Source: Calliopsis andreniformis
Lineage: Eukaryota; Arthropoda; Insecta; Hymenoptera; Andrenidae
Assembly (NCBI RefSeq): GCF_051401765.1
Contig: NW_027480505.1
Span: forward strand, 1,488,001 to 1,552,000
DNA length: 64,000 nucleotides
Direction: 5' to 3'
Shown here: in pieces, positions 35,601 through 48,699 of the stretch
Position numbering within the stretch: position 1 is the stretch's first letter
Layout of the letters: every line of letters starts with the position of its first letter
Translations under genes and position numbers: made by a program
Notes under the pieces: model-generated
Told to the model about the DNA's origin: nothing
Seen by the model: the letters and a program-made list of their open reading frames with translations, nothing else
The model's database searches: none

Positions 35601-38600
35601 GGAACAACGCCCTGGGGTGAAGCCTAGGTTGTCCGAAACGTAGAAATGACCATTACTTTCACAATGTCTGCAATTATTCATTCTATACGATGGAAAAACT
35701 GTTGTACTTATATTGTATTTTATCCTTCTGGCGTTGAATTCTAAGTCCCTAGCTATTCGATCTGGTGGAGCAACGCCCTAGTGTGAAACCTAGGTTACCC
35801 GGAACGTAGAAATGGCCATTACCTTCACACTGTTTGCAATTATTCATTTTATACGATGGCAAAGCTGTAGTACTTACATTGTATTTTATGCTTCAGGCGT
35901 TGACTTCTAAGGCCCTAACTATTCGATTTGGGTGGAGCAACGCCCTGCAGTGAAGCCTTGGTTGCCCGGAACGTAGAAATGACCATTACTTTCACACTGG
36001 TTGCTATTATTCATTTTATACGATGGAAAAGCTGTTGTATTTATATTGTATTTTATGCTCCTGGCGTTGACTTCTAAGTCCCTAGCTATTCGATCTGGTG
36101 GAGCAACGCCCTAGTGTGAAACCTAGGTTACCCGGAACGTAGAAATGTCCAGTACTTTCAGACTGGTTGCTGTTATCCGTTTCATACGATGGAAAAGCTG
36201 TTATATTTATTTTGCATTTTATGCTTCGGGCGTTGACTTCTAAGGCCCTAACTGTTTGGTCTGGTGGAGAAACGCCCTAGAGTGAAGCCTAGGTTGCCCG
36301 GAACGTAGAAATGACCACAACTTTCACACTGATTGCTATTATTCGTTTTATACGATGGAAAAACTGTTATATTTATTTTGTATATTATGCTTCTGTCGTT
36401 GCATTCTAAGGCACTACCTATTCGATCTTGTGGAGCATCACTCTACAGTGAAGCCTAGGTTGCCCGGGACGTAGAAATGACCATAACTTTCACACTGGTA
36501 GCAATTACTCATTGTATACGATGGAAAAACTGTTGTACTTATATTGCATTTTATTCTTCTGGCGTTGAATTGTTAGTCCCTAGCTACTCGATCTGGTGGA
36601 GCAGCGCCCTAGAGTGAAGCCTAGATTAACCGGAACGTAGTAATGACCAGTACTATTACACTGTTTGCAGTTATTCCTGTTATACGAAGGAAAGCTGTTG
36701 CATCTTTATGGTATTTTATGCTTCTGGCGTTGATTTCTAAGGCCCTAACTGTTCGATCTGGTGGAGGAAGGCCCTAGACTGAAGCCTAGGTTGGCCGGAA
36801 CGTAGAAATGACCATTACCTTCACACTGTTTGCAATTATTCATTTTATAAAATGGCAAAGCTGAAGTATTTATATTGTATTTTGTGCTTCCGGCGTTAAG
36901 TCCTAAGGCCGTAGCTATCAGATGTGGAGCAGCAACGCCCTAGAGTGACACGTAGGTTGCCAGGCACGTAGAAATGACCAATACTTTCACAATGTTCGCA
37001 ATCATTCATTTTATACGATGGAAAAACTGTTGTACTTATATTGTATTTTATGCTTCGGGCGTTGACTTCTAAGGCCCTAACTATTCGATTTGGTGGAGCA
37101 ACGCCCTACAGTGAAGCCTAGGTTGCCCGGAACGTAGAAATGACCAGTACTTTCACAATGTCTGCAATTATTCATTTCATACGATGGAAAAACTGTGGAC
37201 TTATATTGTATTTTATCCTTCTGGCGTTGAATTCTAAGTCCCTGGCTATTCGGTCTGGTGGAGCAACGCCCTAGTGTGAAACCTAGGTTACCCGGAACGT
37301 AGAAATGACCAGTACTTTCAGACTGGTTGCAATTATTCGTTTTATACAATGGAAAAACTATTCTATTTATTTTGCATTTTATGCTTCGGGCGTTGACTTC
37401 TAAGTCCCTAGCTATTCGATCTGGTGGAGCAACGCCCAAGTGTGAAACCTAGGATACCCGGAACGTAGAAATGTCCAGTACTTTCAGACTGGTTGCTGTT
37501 ATCCGTTTCATACGATGGAAAAGCTGTTGTATTTATTTTGCATTTTATGCTTCGGGCGTTGACTTCTAAGGCCCTAACTGTTTGGTCTGGTGGAGAAACG
37601 CCCTAGAGTGAAGCCTAGGTTGCCCGGAACGTAGAAATGATCATTACTTTCGCACTGGTTGCAATTAGTCATGCTATACGATGGAAAAACTGTTGCATTT
37701 TTATTGTGTTTTATGCTTCTGGCGTTGACTTCTATGGCCCTACCTATTCGATCTGGTGGAGCAACGCCCTAGAGTGCAGCCTAGGTAGCCCGGAACGTAG
37801 AAATGACCACAACTTTCACACTGATTGCTATTATTCGTTTTATACGATGGAAAAACTGTTATATTTATTTTGTATATTATGCTTCTGTCGTTGCCTTCTA
37901 AGGCACTACCTATTCCATCTTGTGGAGCATCACTCTACAGTGAAGCCTAGATTGCCCGGGACGTAGAAATGACCATAACTTTCACACTGGTAGCAATTAC
38001 TCATTGTATACGATGGAAAAACTGTTGTACTTATATTGCATTTTATTCTTCTGGCGTTGAATTCTTAGTCCCTAGCTACTCGATCTGGTGGAGCAGCGCC
38101 CTAGAGTGAAGCCTAGATTAACCGGAACGTAGTAATGCCCAGTACTATTACACTGTTTGCAGTTATTCCTGTTATACGAAGGAAAGCTGTTGCATCTTTA
38201 TGGTATTTTATGCTTCTGGCGTTGATTTCTAAGGCCCTAACTGTTCGATCTGGTGGAGGAAGGCCCTAGACTGAAGCCTAGGTTGCCCGGAACCTAGAAA
38301 TGACCATTACCTTCACACTGTTTGCAATTATTCATTTTATAAGATGGCAAAGCTGTAGTATTTATATTGTATTTTGTGCTTCCGGCGTTAAGTCCTAAGG
38401 CCGTAGCTATCAGATGTGGAGCAGCAACGCCCTAGAGTGACACGTAGGTTGCCAGGCACGTAGAAATGACCAATACTTTCACAATGTTCGCAATCATTCA
38501 TTTTATACGATGGAAAAACTGTTGTACTTATATTGTATTTTATGCTTCGGGCGTTGACTTCTAAGGCCCTAACTATTCGATTTGGTGGAGCAACGCCCTA

Positions 38601-41600
38601 CAGTGAAGCCTAGGTTGCCCGGAACGTAGAAATGACCAGTACTTTCACACTGGTTACAGTTATTCGTTTTATACAATGGAAAAACTGTTCTATTTATTTT
38701 GCATTTTATTCTTCGGGCGTTGACTTCTAAGGCCCTAACTATTCGATCTGGTGGAGCAACGCCCTAGAGTGAAGCCTAGGTTGCCTGGAACGTAGAAATG
38801 ACAATTACTTTCACACTGTTTGCAGTTATTCCTGTTATATGATGGAAAAACTGTTGCATCTTTATTGTATTTTATGCTTCTGGCGTTGATTTGAAAGGTC
38901 CTAACAATTCGATCTGGTGGAGCAACGCCCTAGAGTGAAGCCTAGGATGCCCGGAACGTAGAAATGACCATTACATCCACACTGGTTGCAATTATTCGTT
39001 TTATACGATGGAAAAGCTGTTTTATTTATTTTGTATTTTATGCTTCGGGCGTTGACTTCTAAGTCCCTAGCTATTCGATCTGGTGGAGCAACGCCCTAGT
39101 GTGAAACCTAGGTTACCCGGAACGTAGAAATGTCCAGTACTTTCAGACTGGTTGCTGTTATCCGTTTCATACGATGGAAAAGCTGTTATATTTATTTTGC
39201 ATTTTATGCTTCGGGCGTTGACTTCTAAGGCCCTAACTGTTTGGTCTGGTGGAGAAACGCCCTAGAGTGAAGCCTAGGTTGCCCGGAACGTAGAAATGAT
39301 CATTACTTTCGCACTGGTTGCAATTAGTCATGCTATACGATGGAAAAACTGTTGCATTTTTATTGTGTTTTATGCTTCTGGCGTTGACTTCTATGGCCCT
39401 ACCTATTCGATCTGGTGGAGCAACGCCCTAGAGTGCAGCCTAGGTAGCCCGGAACGTAGAAATGACCACAACTTTCACACTGATTGCTATTATTCGTTTT
39501 ATACGATGGAAAAACTGTTATATTTATTTTGTATATTATGCTTCTGTCGTTGCATTCTAAGGCACTACCTATTCGATCTTGTGGAGCATCACTCTACAGT
39601 GAAGCCTAGATTGCCCGGGACGTAGAAATGACCATAACTTTCACACTGGTAGCAATTACTCATTGTATACGATGGAAAAACTGTTGTACTTATATTGCAT
39701 TTTATTCTTCTGGCGTTGAATTGTTAGTCCCTAGCTACTCGATCTGGTGGAGCAGCGCCCTAGAGTGAAGCCTAGATTAACCGGAACGTAGTAATGACCA
39801 GTACTATTACACTGTTTGCAGTTATTCCTGTTATACGAAGGAAAGCTGTTGCATCTTTATGGTATTTTATGCTTCTGGCGTTGATTTCTAAGGCCCTAAC
39901 TGTTCGATCTGGTGGAGGAAGGCCCTAGACTGAAGCCTAGGTTGGCCGGAACGTAGAAATGACCATTACCTTCACACTGTTTGCAATTATTCATTTTATA
40001 AGATGGCAAAGCTGAAGTATTTATATTGTATTTTGTGCTTCCGGCGTTAAGTCCTAAGGCCGTAGCTATCAGATGTGGAGCAGCAACGCCCTAGAGTGAC
40101 ACGTAGGTTGCCAGGCACGTAGAAATGACCAATACTTTCACAATGATCGCAATCATTCATTTTATACGATGGAAAAACTGTTGTACTTATATTGTATTTT
40201 ATGCTTCGGGCGTTGACTTCTAAGGCCCTAACTATTCGATTTGGTGGAGCAACGCCCTACAGTGAAGCCTAGGTTGCCCGGAACGTAGAAATGACCAGTA
40301 CTTTCACAATGTCTGCAATTATTCATTTCATACGATGGAAAAACTGTGGACTTATATTGTATTTTATCCTTCTGGCGTTGAATTCTAAGTCCCTGGCTAT
40401 TCGGTCTGGTGGAGCAACGCCCTAGTGTGAAACCTAGGTTACCCGGAACGTAGAAATGACCAGTACTTTCAGACTGGTTGCAATTATTCGTTTTATACAA
40501 TGGAAAAACTATTCTATTTATTTTGCATTTTATGCTTCGGGCGTTGACTTCTAAGTCCCTAGCTATTCGATCTGGTGGAGCAACGCCCAAGTGTGAAACC
40601 TAGGATACCCGGAACGTAGAAATGTCCAGTACTTTCAGACTGGTTGCTGTTATCCGTTTCATACGATGGAAAAGCTGTTATATTTATTTTGCATTTTATG
40701 CTTCGGGCGTTGACTTCTAAGGCCCTAACTGTTTGGTCTGGTGGAGAAACGCCCTAGAGTGAAGCCTAGGTTGCCCGGAACGTAGAAATGATCATTACTT
40801 TCGCACTGGTTGCAATTAGTCATGCTATACGATGGAAAAACTGTTGCATTTTTATTGTGTTTTATGCTTCTGGCGTTGACTTCTATGGCCCTACCTATTC
40901 GATCTGGTGGAGCAACGCCCTAGAGTGCAGCCTAGGTAGCCCGGAACGTAGAAATGACCACAACTTTCACACTGATTGCTATTATTCGTTTTATACGATG
41001 GAAAAACTGTTATATTTATTTTGTATATTATGCTTCTGTCGTTGCCTTCTAAGGCACTACCTATTCCATCTTGTGGAGCATCACTCTACAGTGAAGCCTA
41101 GATTGCCCGGGACGTAGAAATGACCATAACTTTCACACTGGTAGCAATTACTCATTGTATACGATGGAAAAACTGTTGTACTTATATTGCATTTTATTCT
41201 TCTGGCGTTGAATTCTTAGTCCCTAGCTACTCGATCTGGTGGAGCAGCGCCCTAGAGTGAAGCCTAGATTAACCGGAACGTAGTAATGCCCAGTACTATT
41301 ACACTGTTTGCAGTTATTCCTGTTATACGAAGGAAAGCTGTTGCATCTTTATGGTATTTTATGCTTCTGGCGTTGATTTCTAAGGCCCTAACTGTTCGAT
41401 CTGGTGGAGGAAGGCCCTAGACTGAAGCCTAGGTTGCCCGGAACGTAGAAATGACCATTACCTTCACACTGTTTGCAATTATTCATTTTATAAGATGGCA
41501 AAGCTGTAGTATTTATATTGTATTTTGTGCTTCCGGCGTTAAGTCCTAAGGCCGTAGCTATCAGATGTGGAGCAGCAACGCCCTAGAGTGACACGTAGGT

Positions 41601-42330
41601 TGCCAGGCACGTAGAAATGACCAAAACTTTCACAAGGTTCGCAATCATTCATTTTATACGATGGAAAAACTGTTGTACTTATATTGTATTTTATGCTTCG
41701 GGCGTTGACTTCTAAGGCCCTAACTATTCGATTTGGTGGAGCAACGCCCTACAGTGAAGCCTAGGTTGCCCGGAACGTAGAAATGACCAGTACTTTCACA
41801 CTGGTTACAGTTATTCGTTTTATACAATGGAAAAACTGTTCTATTTATTTTGCATTTTATTCTTCGGGCGTTGACTTCTAAGGCCCTAACTATTCGATCT
41901 GGTGGAGCAACGCCCTAGAGTGAAGCCTAGGTTGCCTGGAACGTAGAAATGACAATTACTTTCACACTGTTTGCAGTTATTCCTGTTATATGATGGAAAA
42001 ACTGTTGCATCTTTATTGTATTTTATGCTTCTGGCGTTGATTTGAAAGGTCCTAACAATTCGATCTGGTGGAGCAACGCCCTAGAGTGAAGCCTAGGATG
42101 CCCGGAACGTAGAAATGACCATTACATCCACACTGGTTGCAATTATTCGTTTTATACGATGGAAAAGCTGTTTTATTTATTTTGTATTTTATGCTTCGGG
42201 CGTTGACTTCTAAGGCCCTAACTATTCGATCTGGTGGAGCAACGCCCTAGTGTGAAGCCTAGGTTGCCCGGAACGAAGAAGTGACCATAACTTTCACAGG
42301 GGTTGCAATTATTCCTGTTATAGGATGGAA
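32662..42330 (+). repeat. Giant HOR, copy 2, internally rearranged
   Basis: 32,662-36,300 copies 22,871-26,509 (offset 9,791). One monomer, the GATCATTACTTTCGCAC unit of 26,520, is then missing at 36,295-36,313. 36,314-39,062 copies 26,689-29,437 (offset 9,625). At a join in GGCGTTGACTTCTAAG (39,048-39,063) the series jumps to the equivalent of 30,435 and follows it to about 40,890 (offset 8,628). The rest (to 42,330) repeats 28,116-29,555, so that piece occurs twice in this copy (37,741-39,060 and 40,892-42,330, 3,151 bp apart). Everything is satellite. Confidence 0.85.
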
Positions 42331-44290
42331 AGACTGTTGTATTTTTATTGCATTTTATGCTTCAGGCGTTGATTTCTGTGGCCGTAGCTATTCGATGTGG
42401 AGGAAAAACGCCATAGAGCGAAGCCTATGTTGCCCGGAACGTAGGAATGACCATCACTTTCACACGGGTTGCAATTATTCCTGTTATAGGATGGAAAGAC
42501 TGTTGTATTTTTATTGTATTTTATGCTTCAGGCGTTGACTTCTGAGGCCGTAGCTATTCGATGTGGTGGAAGAGCGCCATAGAGTGAAGCCTAGGTTGCC
42601 CGGAACGTAGAAATGACCAGAACTTTCATACTGGTTGCAATTATTCGTCTTATATGATGGAAAAGCTGTTGTATTTATATTGTATTTTATGCTGCTGGCG
42701 TTCACTTCTTAGGCCCAAACTATTCGATCTGGTGGAGCAACGACCTAGAGTGAGCCCTAGGTTGCCCGGAACGTAGAATCGGCCATCACTTTCAAACTGG
42801 TTGCAATTATTCCTGTTATATGGTGGAAACACTGTTGTACTTTTATTGCATTTTATGCTTCGGGCGTTGACTTCTGAGGCCGTAGCCATTCGATGTGGTG
42901 GATGAACGCCATAGAGTGAAGCCTAGGTTGCTCGGAACGAAGAAATGACCATAACTATCATACTGGTTGCAATCATTCGTTTTATATGATGGAAGAACTG
43001 ATGTATTTATATTGTATTTTATGCTGCTGGCGTTCACCTCTTAGGCCCTAGCTATTCAGTCTGGTGGAACAACGCCCTGGGGTGAAGCCTAGGTTGCCCG
43101 GAACGTAGAAATGACCATAACTTTCACACGGGTTGCAATTATTGCTGTTATAGGATGGAAAGACTGTTGTATTTTTATCACATTTTATGCTTCAGGCGTT
43201 GACTTCTGAGGCCGTAGCTATTCGATGTGGAGGAAAAACGCCATAGAGTGAGGCCTATGTTGCCCGGAACGTAGAAATGACCATCACTTTCACACGGGTT
43301 GCAATTATTCCTGTTATAGGATGGAAAGACTGTTGTATTTTTATTGTATTTTATGCTTCAGGCGTTGACTTCTGAGGCCGTAACTATACGATGTGGTGGA
43401 AGAGCGCCATAGAGTGAAGCCTAGGTTGCCCGGAACGTAGAAATGACCAGAACTTTCATACTGGTTGCAATTATTCGTTTTATATGATGGAAAAACTGTT
43501 GTATTTATATTGTATTTTATGCTGCTGGCGTTCACTTCTTAGGCCCAAACTATTCGATCTGGTGGAGCAACGACCTAGAGTGAGGCCTAGGTTGCCCGGA
43601 ACGCAGAATCGGCCATCACTTTCAAACTGGCTGCAATTATTCCTGTTATATGGTGGAAACACTGCTGTACTTTTATTGCATTTTATGCTTCGGGCGTTGA
43701 CTTCTGAGGCCGTAGCTATTAGATGTGGTGGAGCAACGCCCTAGAGTGAAACCTAGGTTGACCGGAACGTAGAAATGACCATTACTTTCACAATGTCCGC
43801 AATTATTCATTTTATACGATGGAAAAACTGTTGTACTTATATTGTATTTTATGCTTCGGGCGTTGACTTCTAAGGCCCTAACTATTCGATTTGGGTGGAG
43901 CAACGCCCTACAGTGAAGCCTTGGTTGCCCGGAACGTAGAAATGACCATCACTTTCACACGGGTTGCTATTATTCCTGTTATAGGATGGAAAGACTGTTG
44001 TATTTTTATTGTATTTTATGCTTCAGGCGTTGACTTCTGAGGCCGTAGCTATTGGATGTGGTGGAAGAACGCCATAGTGTGAAGCCTAGGCTGCCCGGAA
44101 CGTAGAAATGACCAGAACTTTCATACTGGTTGCAATTATTCGTTTTATATGATGGAAAAACTGTTGTATTTATATTGTATTTTATGCTGCTGGCGTTCAC
44201 TTCATAGGCCCTAACTATTCGATCTGGTGGAACAACGCCCTGGGGTGAAGCCTAGGTTGCCCGAAACGTAGAAATGACCATAACTTTCAC
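42331..44290 (+). repeat. Giant HOR, partial copy 3
   Basis: The series resumes like 23,580 onward (offset 18,751, i.e. 8,960 bp or 54 monomers after copy 2). It contains the GGAGGAAAAACGCC, GGAAGAGCGCC, GTAGAATCGGCCATC and GGTGGATGAACGCC markers in the same order. Around 43,340-43,670 the 23,760-24,080 piece is repeated (offset 19,581) in place of the expected monomers, and the original offset returns by 44,006. Open frames here recur in the earlier copies at the same relative places. Confidence 0.8.
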
Positions 44291-45999
44291 CCTGGTTGCT
44301 ATTATTCGTTTTATACGATGGAAAAACTGTTATATTTATATTGTATTTTATGCTTCTGGCGTTGATTTCTTAGGCCCTAACTATTCAATCTGGTGGAACA
44401 ACACCCTAGAGTGAAGCCTAGATTACCCGGAACGTAGTAATGACCAGTACTATCACACTGTTTGCAGTTATTCCTGTTATACGATGGAAAGCTGTTGCAT
44501 CTTTATCGTATTTTATGCTTCTGGCGTTGACTTCTAAGGCACTAACTATTCGATCTGGCGGAGCAAGGCCCTAGACTGAAGCCTAGGTTGCCCGGAACGT
44601 AGAAATGACCATAACATTCACACTGGTTGCCATTAATCGTTTTCTACGATGGAAAAGCTGTTGTATTTATATCGTATTTTATGCTTCTGGCGTTGACTTC
44701 TTAGGCCCTAACTATTCGATCTGGTGGAGCAACGCCCTAGAGTGCAGCCTAGGTTCCTCGGAACGTAGAAATGGCCATTACCTTCACACTGTTTGCAATT
44801 ATTCATTTTAAACGATGGCAAAGCTGTTGTACTTATATTGTATTTTATGCTTCGGGCGTTGACTTCTAAGGCCCTAACTATTCGATTTGGTGGAGCAACG
44901 CCCTACAGTGAAGCCTAGGTTGCCCGGAACGTATAAATGACCATTACTTTCACACTGTTTGCAATTATTAATTTTATAAGATGGCAAAGCTGTAGTATTT
45001 ATATTGTATTTTATGCTTCCGGCGTTAAGTCCTAAGGGCGTAGCTATCAGATGTGGACCAGCAACGCCCTAGAGTGACACGTAGGTTGCCAGGCACGTAG
45101 AAATGACCATTACTTTCACAATGTTCGCAATCATTCATTTTATACGATGGAAAAACTGTTGTACTTATATTGTATTTTATGCTTCGGGCGTTGACTTCTA
45201 AGGCCCTAACTATTCGATTTGGTGGAGCAACGCCCTACAGTGAAGCCTAGGTTGCCCGGAACGTAGAAATGACAAGTACTTTCACACTGGTTACAGTTAT
45301 TCGTTTTATACAATGGAAAAACTATTCTATTTATTTTGCATTTTATGCTTCGGGCGTTGACTTCTAAGGGCCTAACTATTCGATTTGGTGGAGCAACGCC
45401 CTACAGTGAAACCTAGGTTACCCGGAACGTAGAAATGACCATTACTTTCATACTGGTTGCAATTATTCGTTTTATATGATGGAAAAACTGTTGTATTTAT
45501 ATTGTATTTTACGCTGCTGGCGTTCACTTCTTAGGCCCTAACTATTCGATCTGGTGGAACAACGCCCTGGGGTGAAGCCTAGGTTGCCCGAAACGTAGAA
45601 ATGGCCATTAGCTTCACACTGTTTGCAATTATTCATTTTAAACGATGGCAAAGCTGTTCTACTTATATTGTATTTTATGCTTCGGGCGTTGACTTCTAAG
45701 GCCCTAACTATTCGATGTGGTGGAGCAAGGCCCTAGACTGAAGCCTAGGTTGCCCGGAACGTAGAAATGACCATAACATTCACACTGGTTGCCATTAATC
45801 GTTTTCTACGATGGAAAAGCTGTTGTATTTATATCGTATTTTATGCTTCGGGCGTTGACTTCTATGGCCCTACCTATTCGATCTGGTGGAGCAACGCCCT
45901 AGAGTGCAGCCTAAGGTAGCCCGGAACGTAGAAATGACCACAACTTTCACACTGATTGCTATTATTCGTTTTATACGATCGAAAAACTGTTACATTTAT
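44291..45999 (+). repeat. Mosaic monomers, donors of the 14-monomer HOR
   Basis: The part 44,291-45,000 matches 48,440-49,150 (offset 4,149 bp), including TGGCGGAGCAAGGCCCTAGAC and CATTAATCGTTTTCTACGATGG. The part 45,430-45,840 matches 50,760-51,165 inside the 2,323-bp array, with its TTTTACGCTGCTGGCG mark. One monomer has an extra A (GCCTAAGGTAGCC near 45,911). These pieces, in a different order, make up much of the following HOR. Confidence 0.77.
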
Positions 46000-48380
46000 G
46001 TTGTATATTATGCTTCTGCGGTTGCCTTCTAAGGCACTACCTATTCGATCTTGTGGAGCATCACTGTACAGTGAAGCCTAGATTGCCCGGGACGTAGAAA
46101 TGACCATAACTTTCACACTGGGAGCAATTACTCATTGTATACGATGGAAAACCTGTTGTACTTATATTGCATTTTATTCTTCTGGCGTTGAATTGTTAGT
46201 CCCTAGCTACTCGATCTGGTGGAGCAGCGCCCTAGAGTGAAGCCTAGATTAACCGGAACGTAGTAATGACCAGTACTATTACACTGTTTGCAGTTATTCC
46301 TGTTATACGAAGGAAAGCTGTTGCATCTTTATGGTATTTTATGCTTCTGGCGTTGATTTCTAAGGCCCTAACTGTTCGATCTGGTGGAGGAAGGCCCTAG
46401 ACTGAAGCCTAGGTTGCCCGGAACGTAGAAATGACCATTACCTTCACACTGTTTGCAATTATTCATTTTATAAGATGGCAAAGCTGTAGTATTTATATTG
46501 TATTTTATGCTTCCGGCGTTAAGTCCTAAGGCCGTAGCTATCAGATGTGGAGCAGCAAGGCCCTAGAGTTACACGTAGGTTGCCAGGCACGTAGAAATGA
46601 CCAATACTTTCACAATGTTCGCAATCATTCATTTTATACGATGGAAAAACTGTTGTACTTATATTGTATTTTATGCTTCGGGCGTTGACTTCTAAGGCCC
46701 TAACTATTCGATTTGGTGGAGCAACGCCCTACAGTGAAGCCTAGGTTGCCCGGAACGTAGAAATGACCAGTACTTTCACACTGGTTACAGTTATTCGTTT
46801 TATACAATGGAAAAACTGTTCTATTTATTTTGCATTTTATGCTTCGGGCGTTGACTTCTAAGGCCCTAGCTATTCGATCTGATGGAGCAACGCCCTAGAG
46901 TGAAGCTTAGGTTGCCCGGAACGTAGAAATGACCGTAACTTTCACACTGGTTGCTATTATTCGTTTTATACGATGGAAAAGCTGTTACATTTATATTGCA
47001 TTTTATGCTTCTGGCATTGAATTCTAAGTCCCTATCTATTCCATCTGGTGGAGCAATACCCTAGAGCGCTGCCTAGGTTGCCCGGAACGTAGAAATGACC
47101 ATTACTTTCACAATGTCTGCAATTATTCATTTCATACGATGGAAAAACTGTTGTACTTATATTGTATTTTATCCTTCTGGCGTTGAATTCTAAGGCCCTA
47201 GCTATTCCATCTGGTGGAGCAACTCCCTAGCGAGAAGCCTAGGTTGCACGGAACGTAGAAATGACCAGTACTTTCACACTGGTTGGAGTTATCCGTTTCA
47301 TACAATGGAAAAACTGTTCCATTTATTTCGCATTTTATGCTTCGGGCGTTGACTTCTAAGGCCCTAGCTATTCCATCTGGTGGAGCAACGCCCTAGAGTG
47401 AAGCCTAGTTTGCCCGGAACGTAGAATCGGCCATCACTTTCAAACTGGTTGCAATTATTCCTGTCATATGGTCGAAACACTGTTGTACTTTTATCGCATT
47501 TTATGCTTCGGGCGTTGACTTCTGAGGCCGTAGCTATTCGATGTGGTGGATGAACGCCATAGAGTGAAGCCTAGGTTGCTCGGAACGAAGAAATGACCAT
47601 AACTATCATACTGGTTGCAATCATTCGTTTTATATGATGGAAGAACTGTTGTATTTATATTGTATTTTATGCTGCTGGCGTTCACTTCTTAGGCCCTAAC
47701 TATTCAGTCTGGTGGAACAACGCCCTGGGGTGAAGCCTAGGTTGCCCGGAACGTAGAAATGACCATAACTTTCACACTGGTTGCTATTATTCGTTTTATA
47801 CGATGGAAAAACTGTTCTATTTATTTTGTATTTTATGCTTCAGGCGTTGACTTCTAAGGCCCTAACTGTTTGATCTGGTGGAGCAACGCCCTAGAGTGAA
47901 GCCGAGGTTGCCCGGAACGTAGAAATGACCATCACTTTCACACGGGTTGCAATTATTCCTGTTATAGGATGGAAAGACTGTTGTATTTTTATTGTATTTT
48001 ATGCTTCAGGCGTTGACTTCTGAGGCCGTAGCTATTCGATGTGGTGGAAGAACGCCATAGAGTGAAGCCTAGGTTGCCCGGAACGTAGAAATGACCATAA
48101 CATTCACACTGGTTGCCATTAATCGTTTTCTACGATGGAAAAGCTGTTGTATTTATATCGTATTTTATGATTCTGGCGCTGACTTCTTAGGCCCTAACTA
48201 TTCGATCTGGTGGAGCAACGCCCTAGAGTGAAGCCTAGGTTGCCCGGAACGTAGAAATGACCATAACTTTCACACTGGTTGCTATTATTCGTTTTATACG
48301 ATGGAAAAGCTGTTATATTTATATTGCATTTTATGCTTCTGGCATTGAATTATAAGTCCCTATCTATTCCATCTGGTGGA
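46000..48380 (+). repeat. Duplicated block C, copy 1
   Basis: About 14 monomers recur at 56,287-58,667 with an offset of 10,287 bp (62 monomers minus 5 bp). Shared rare marks are GATCTGATGGAGCAACG near 46,875, GAGCGCTGCCTAGG near 47,063, GGTTGGAGTTATCCG near 47,281, ATATGGTCGAAACACTG near 47,466 and GGCGCTGACTTC near 48,175. It ends at a join in ATCTGGTGGA (48,371-48,380), after which this copy continues ACAACGCCCTGGGG. Confidence 0.87.
47735..47900 (+). repeat. Representative 166-bp satellite monomer
   Basis: This single unit runs from one GCCTAGG landmark to the next (GCCGAGG at 47,901), exactly 166 bp, and lies close to the consensus. It shows the standard order: GC-rich CCTAGG/CCCGG segment, TTTCACACTGGTTG, the TTCG...CGATGG block, a T-rich tract, GGCGTTGACTTCTAAGGCCC, then GGTGGAGCAACGCCCTAG. 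Its main departures are CTATTTATTTTG in the T-rich tract, TCAGGCG in place of TCTGGCG, and CTGTTTGATC in place of CTATTCGATC. It is a convenient reference for numbering the other copies. Confidence 0.93.
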
Positions 48381-48699
48381 ACAACGCCCTGGGGTGAAGC
48401 CTAGGTTGCCCGAAACGTAGAAATGACCATAACTTTCACGCTGGTTGCTATTATTCGTTTTATACGATGGAAAAACTGTTATATTTATATTGTATTTTAT
48501 GCTTCTGGCGTTGATTTCTTAGGCCCTAACTATTCAATCTGGTGGAACAACACCCTAGAGTGAAGCCTAGATTACCCGGAACGTAGTAATGACCAGTACT
48601 ATCACACTGTTTGCAGTTATTCCTGTTATACGATGGAAAGCTGTTGCATCTTTATCGTATTTTATGCTTCTGGCGTTGACTTCTAAGGCCCTAACTATT
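48381..48699 (+). repeat. Two-monomer link into the 14-monomer HOR
   Basis: The sequence follows 44,232-44,550 (offset 4,149), with TTCACGCTGGTTGC and the one-base-short ATACGATGGAAAGCTGTTGC. It leads directly into the first 2,323-bp unit. No other element is present. Confidence 0.75.
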
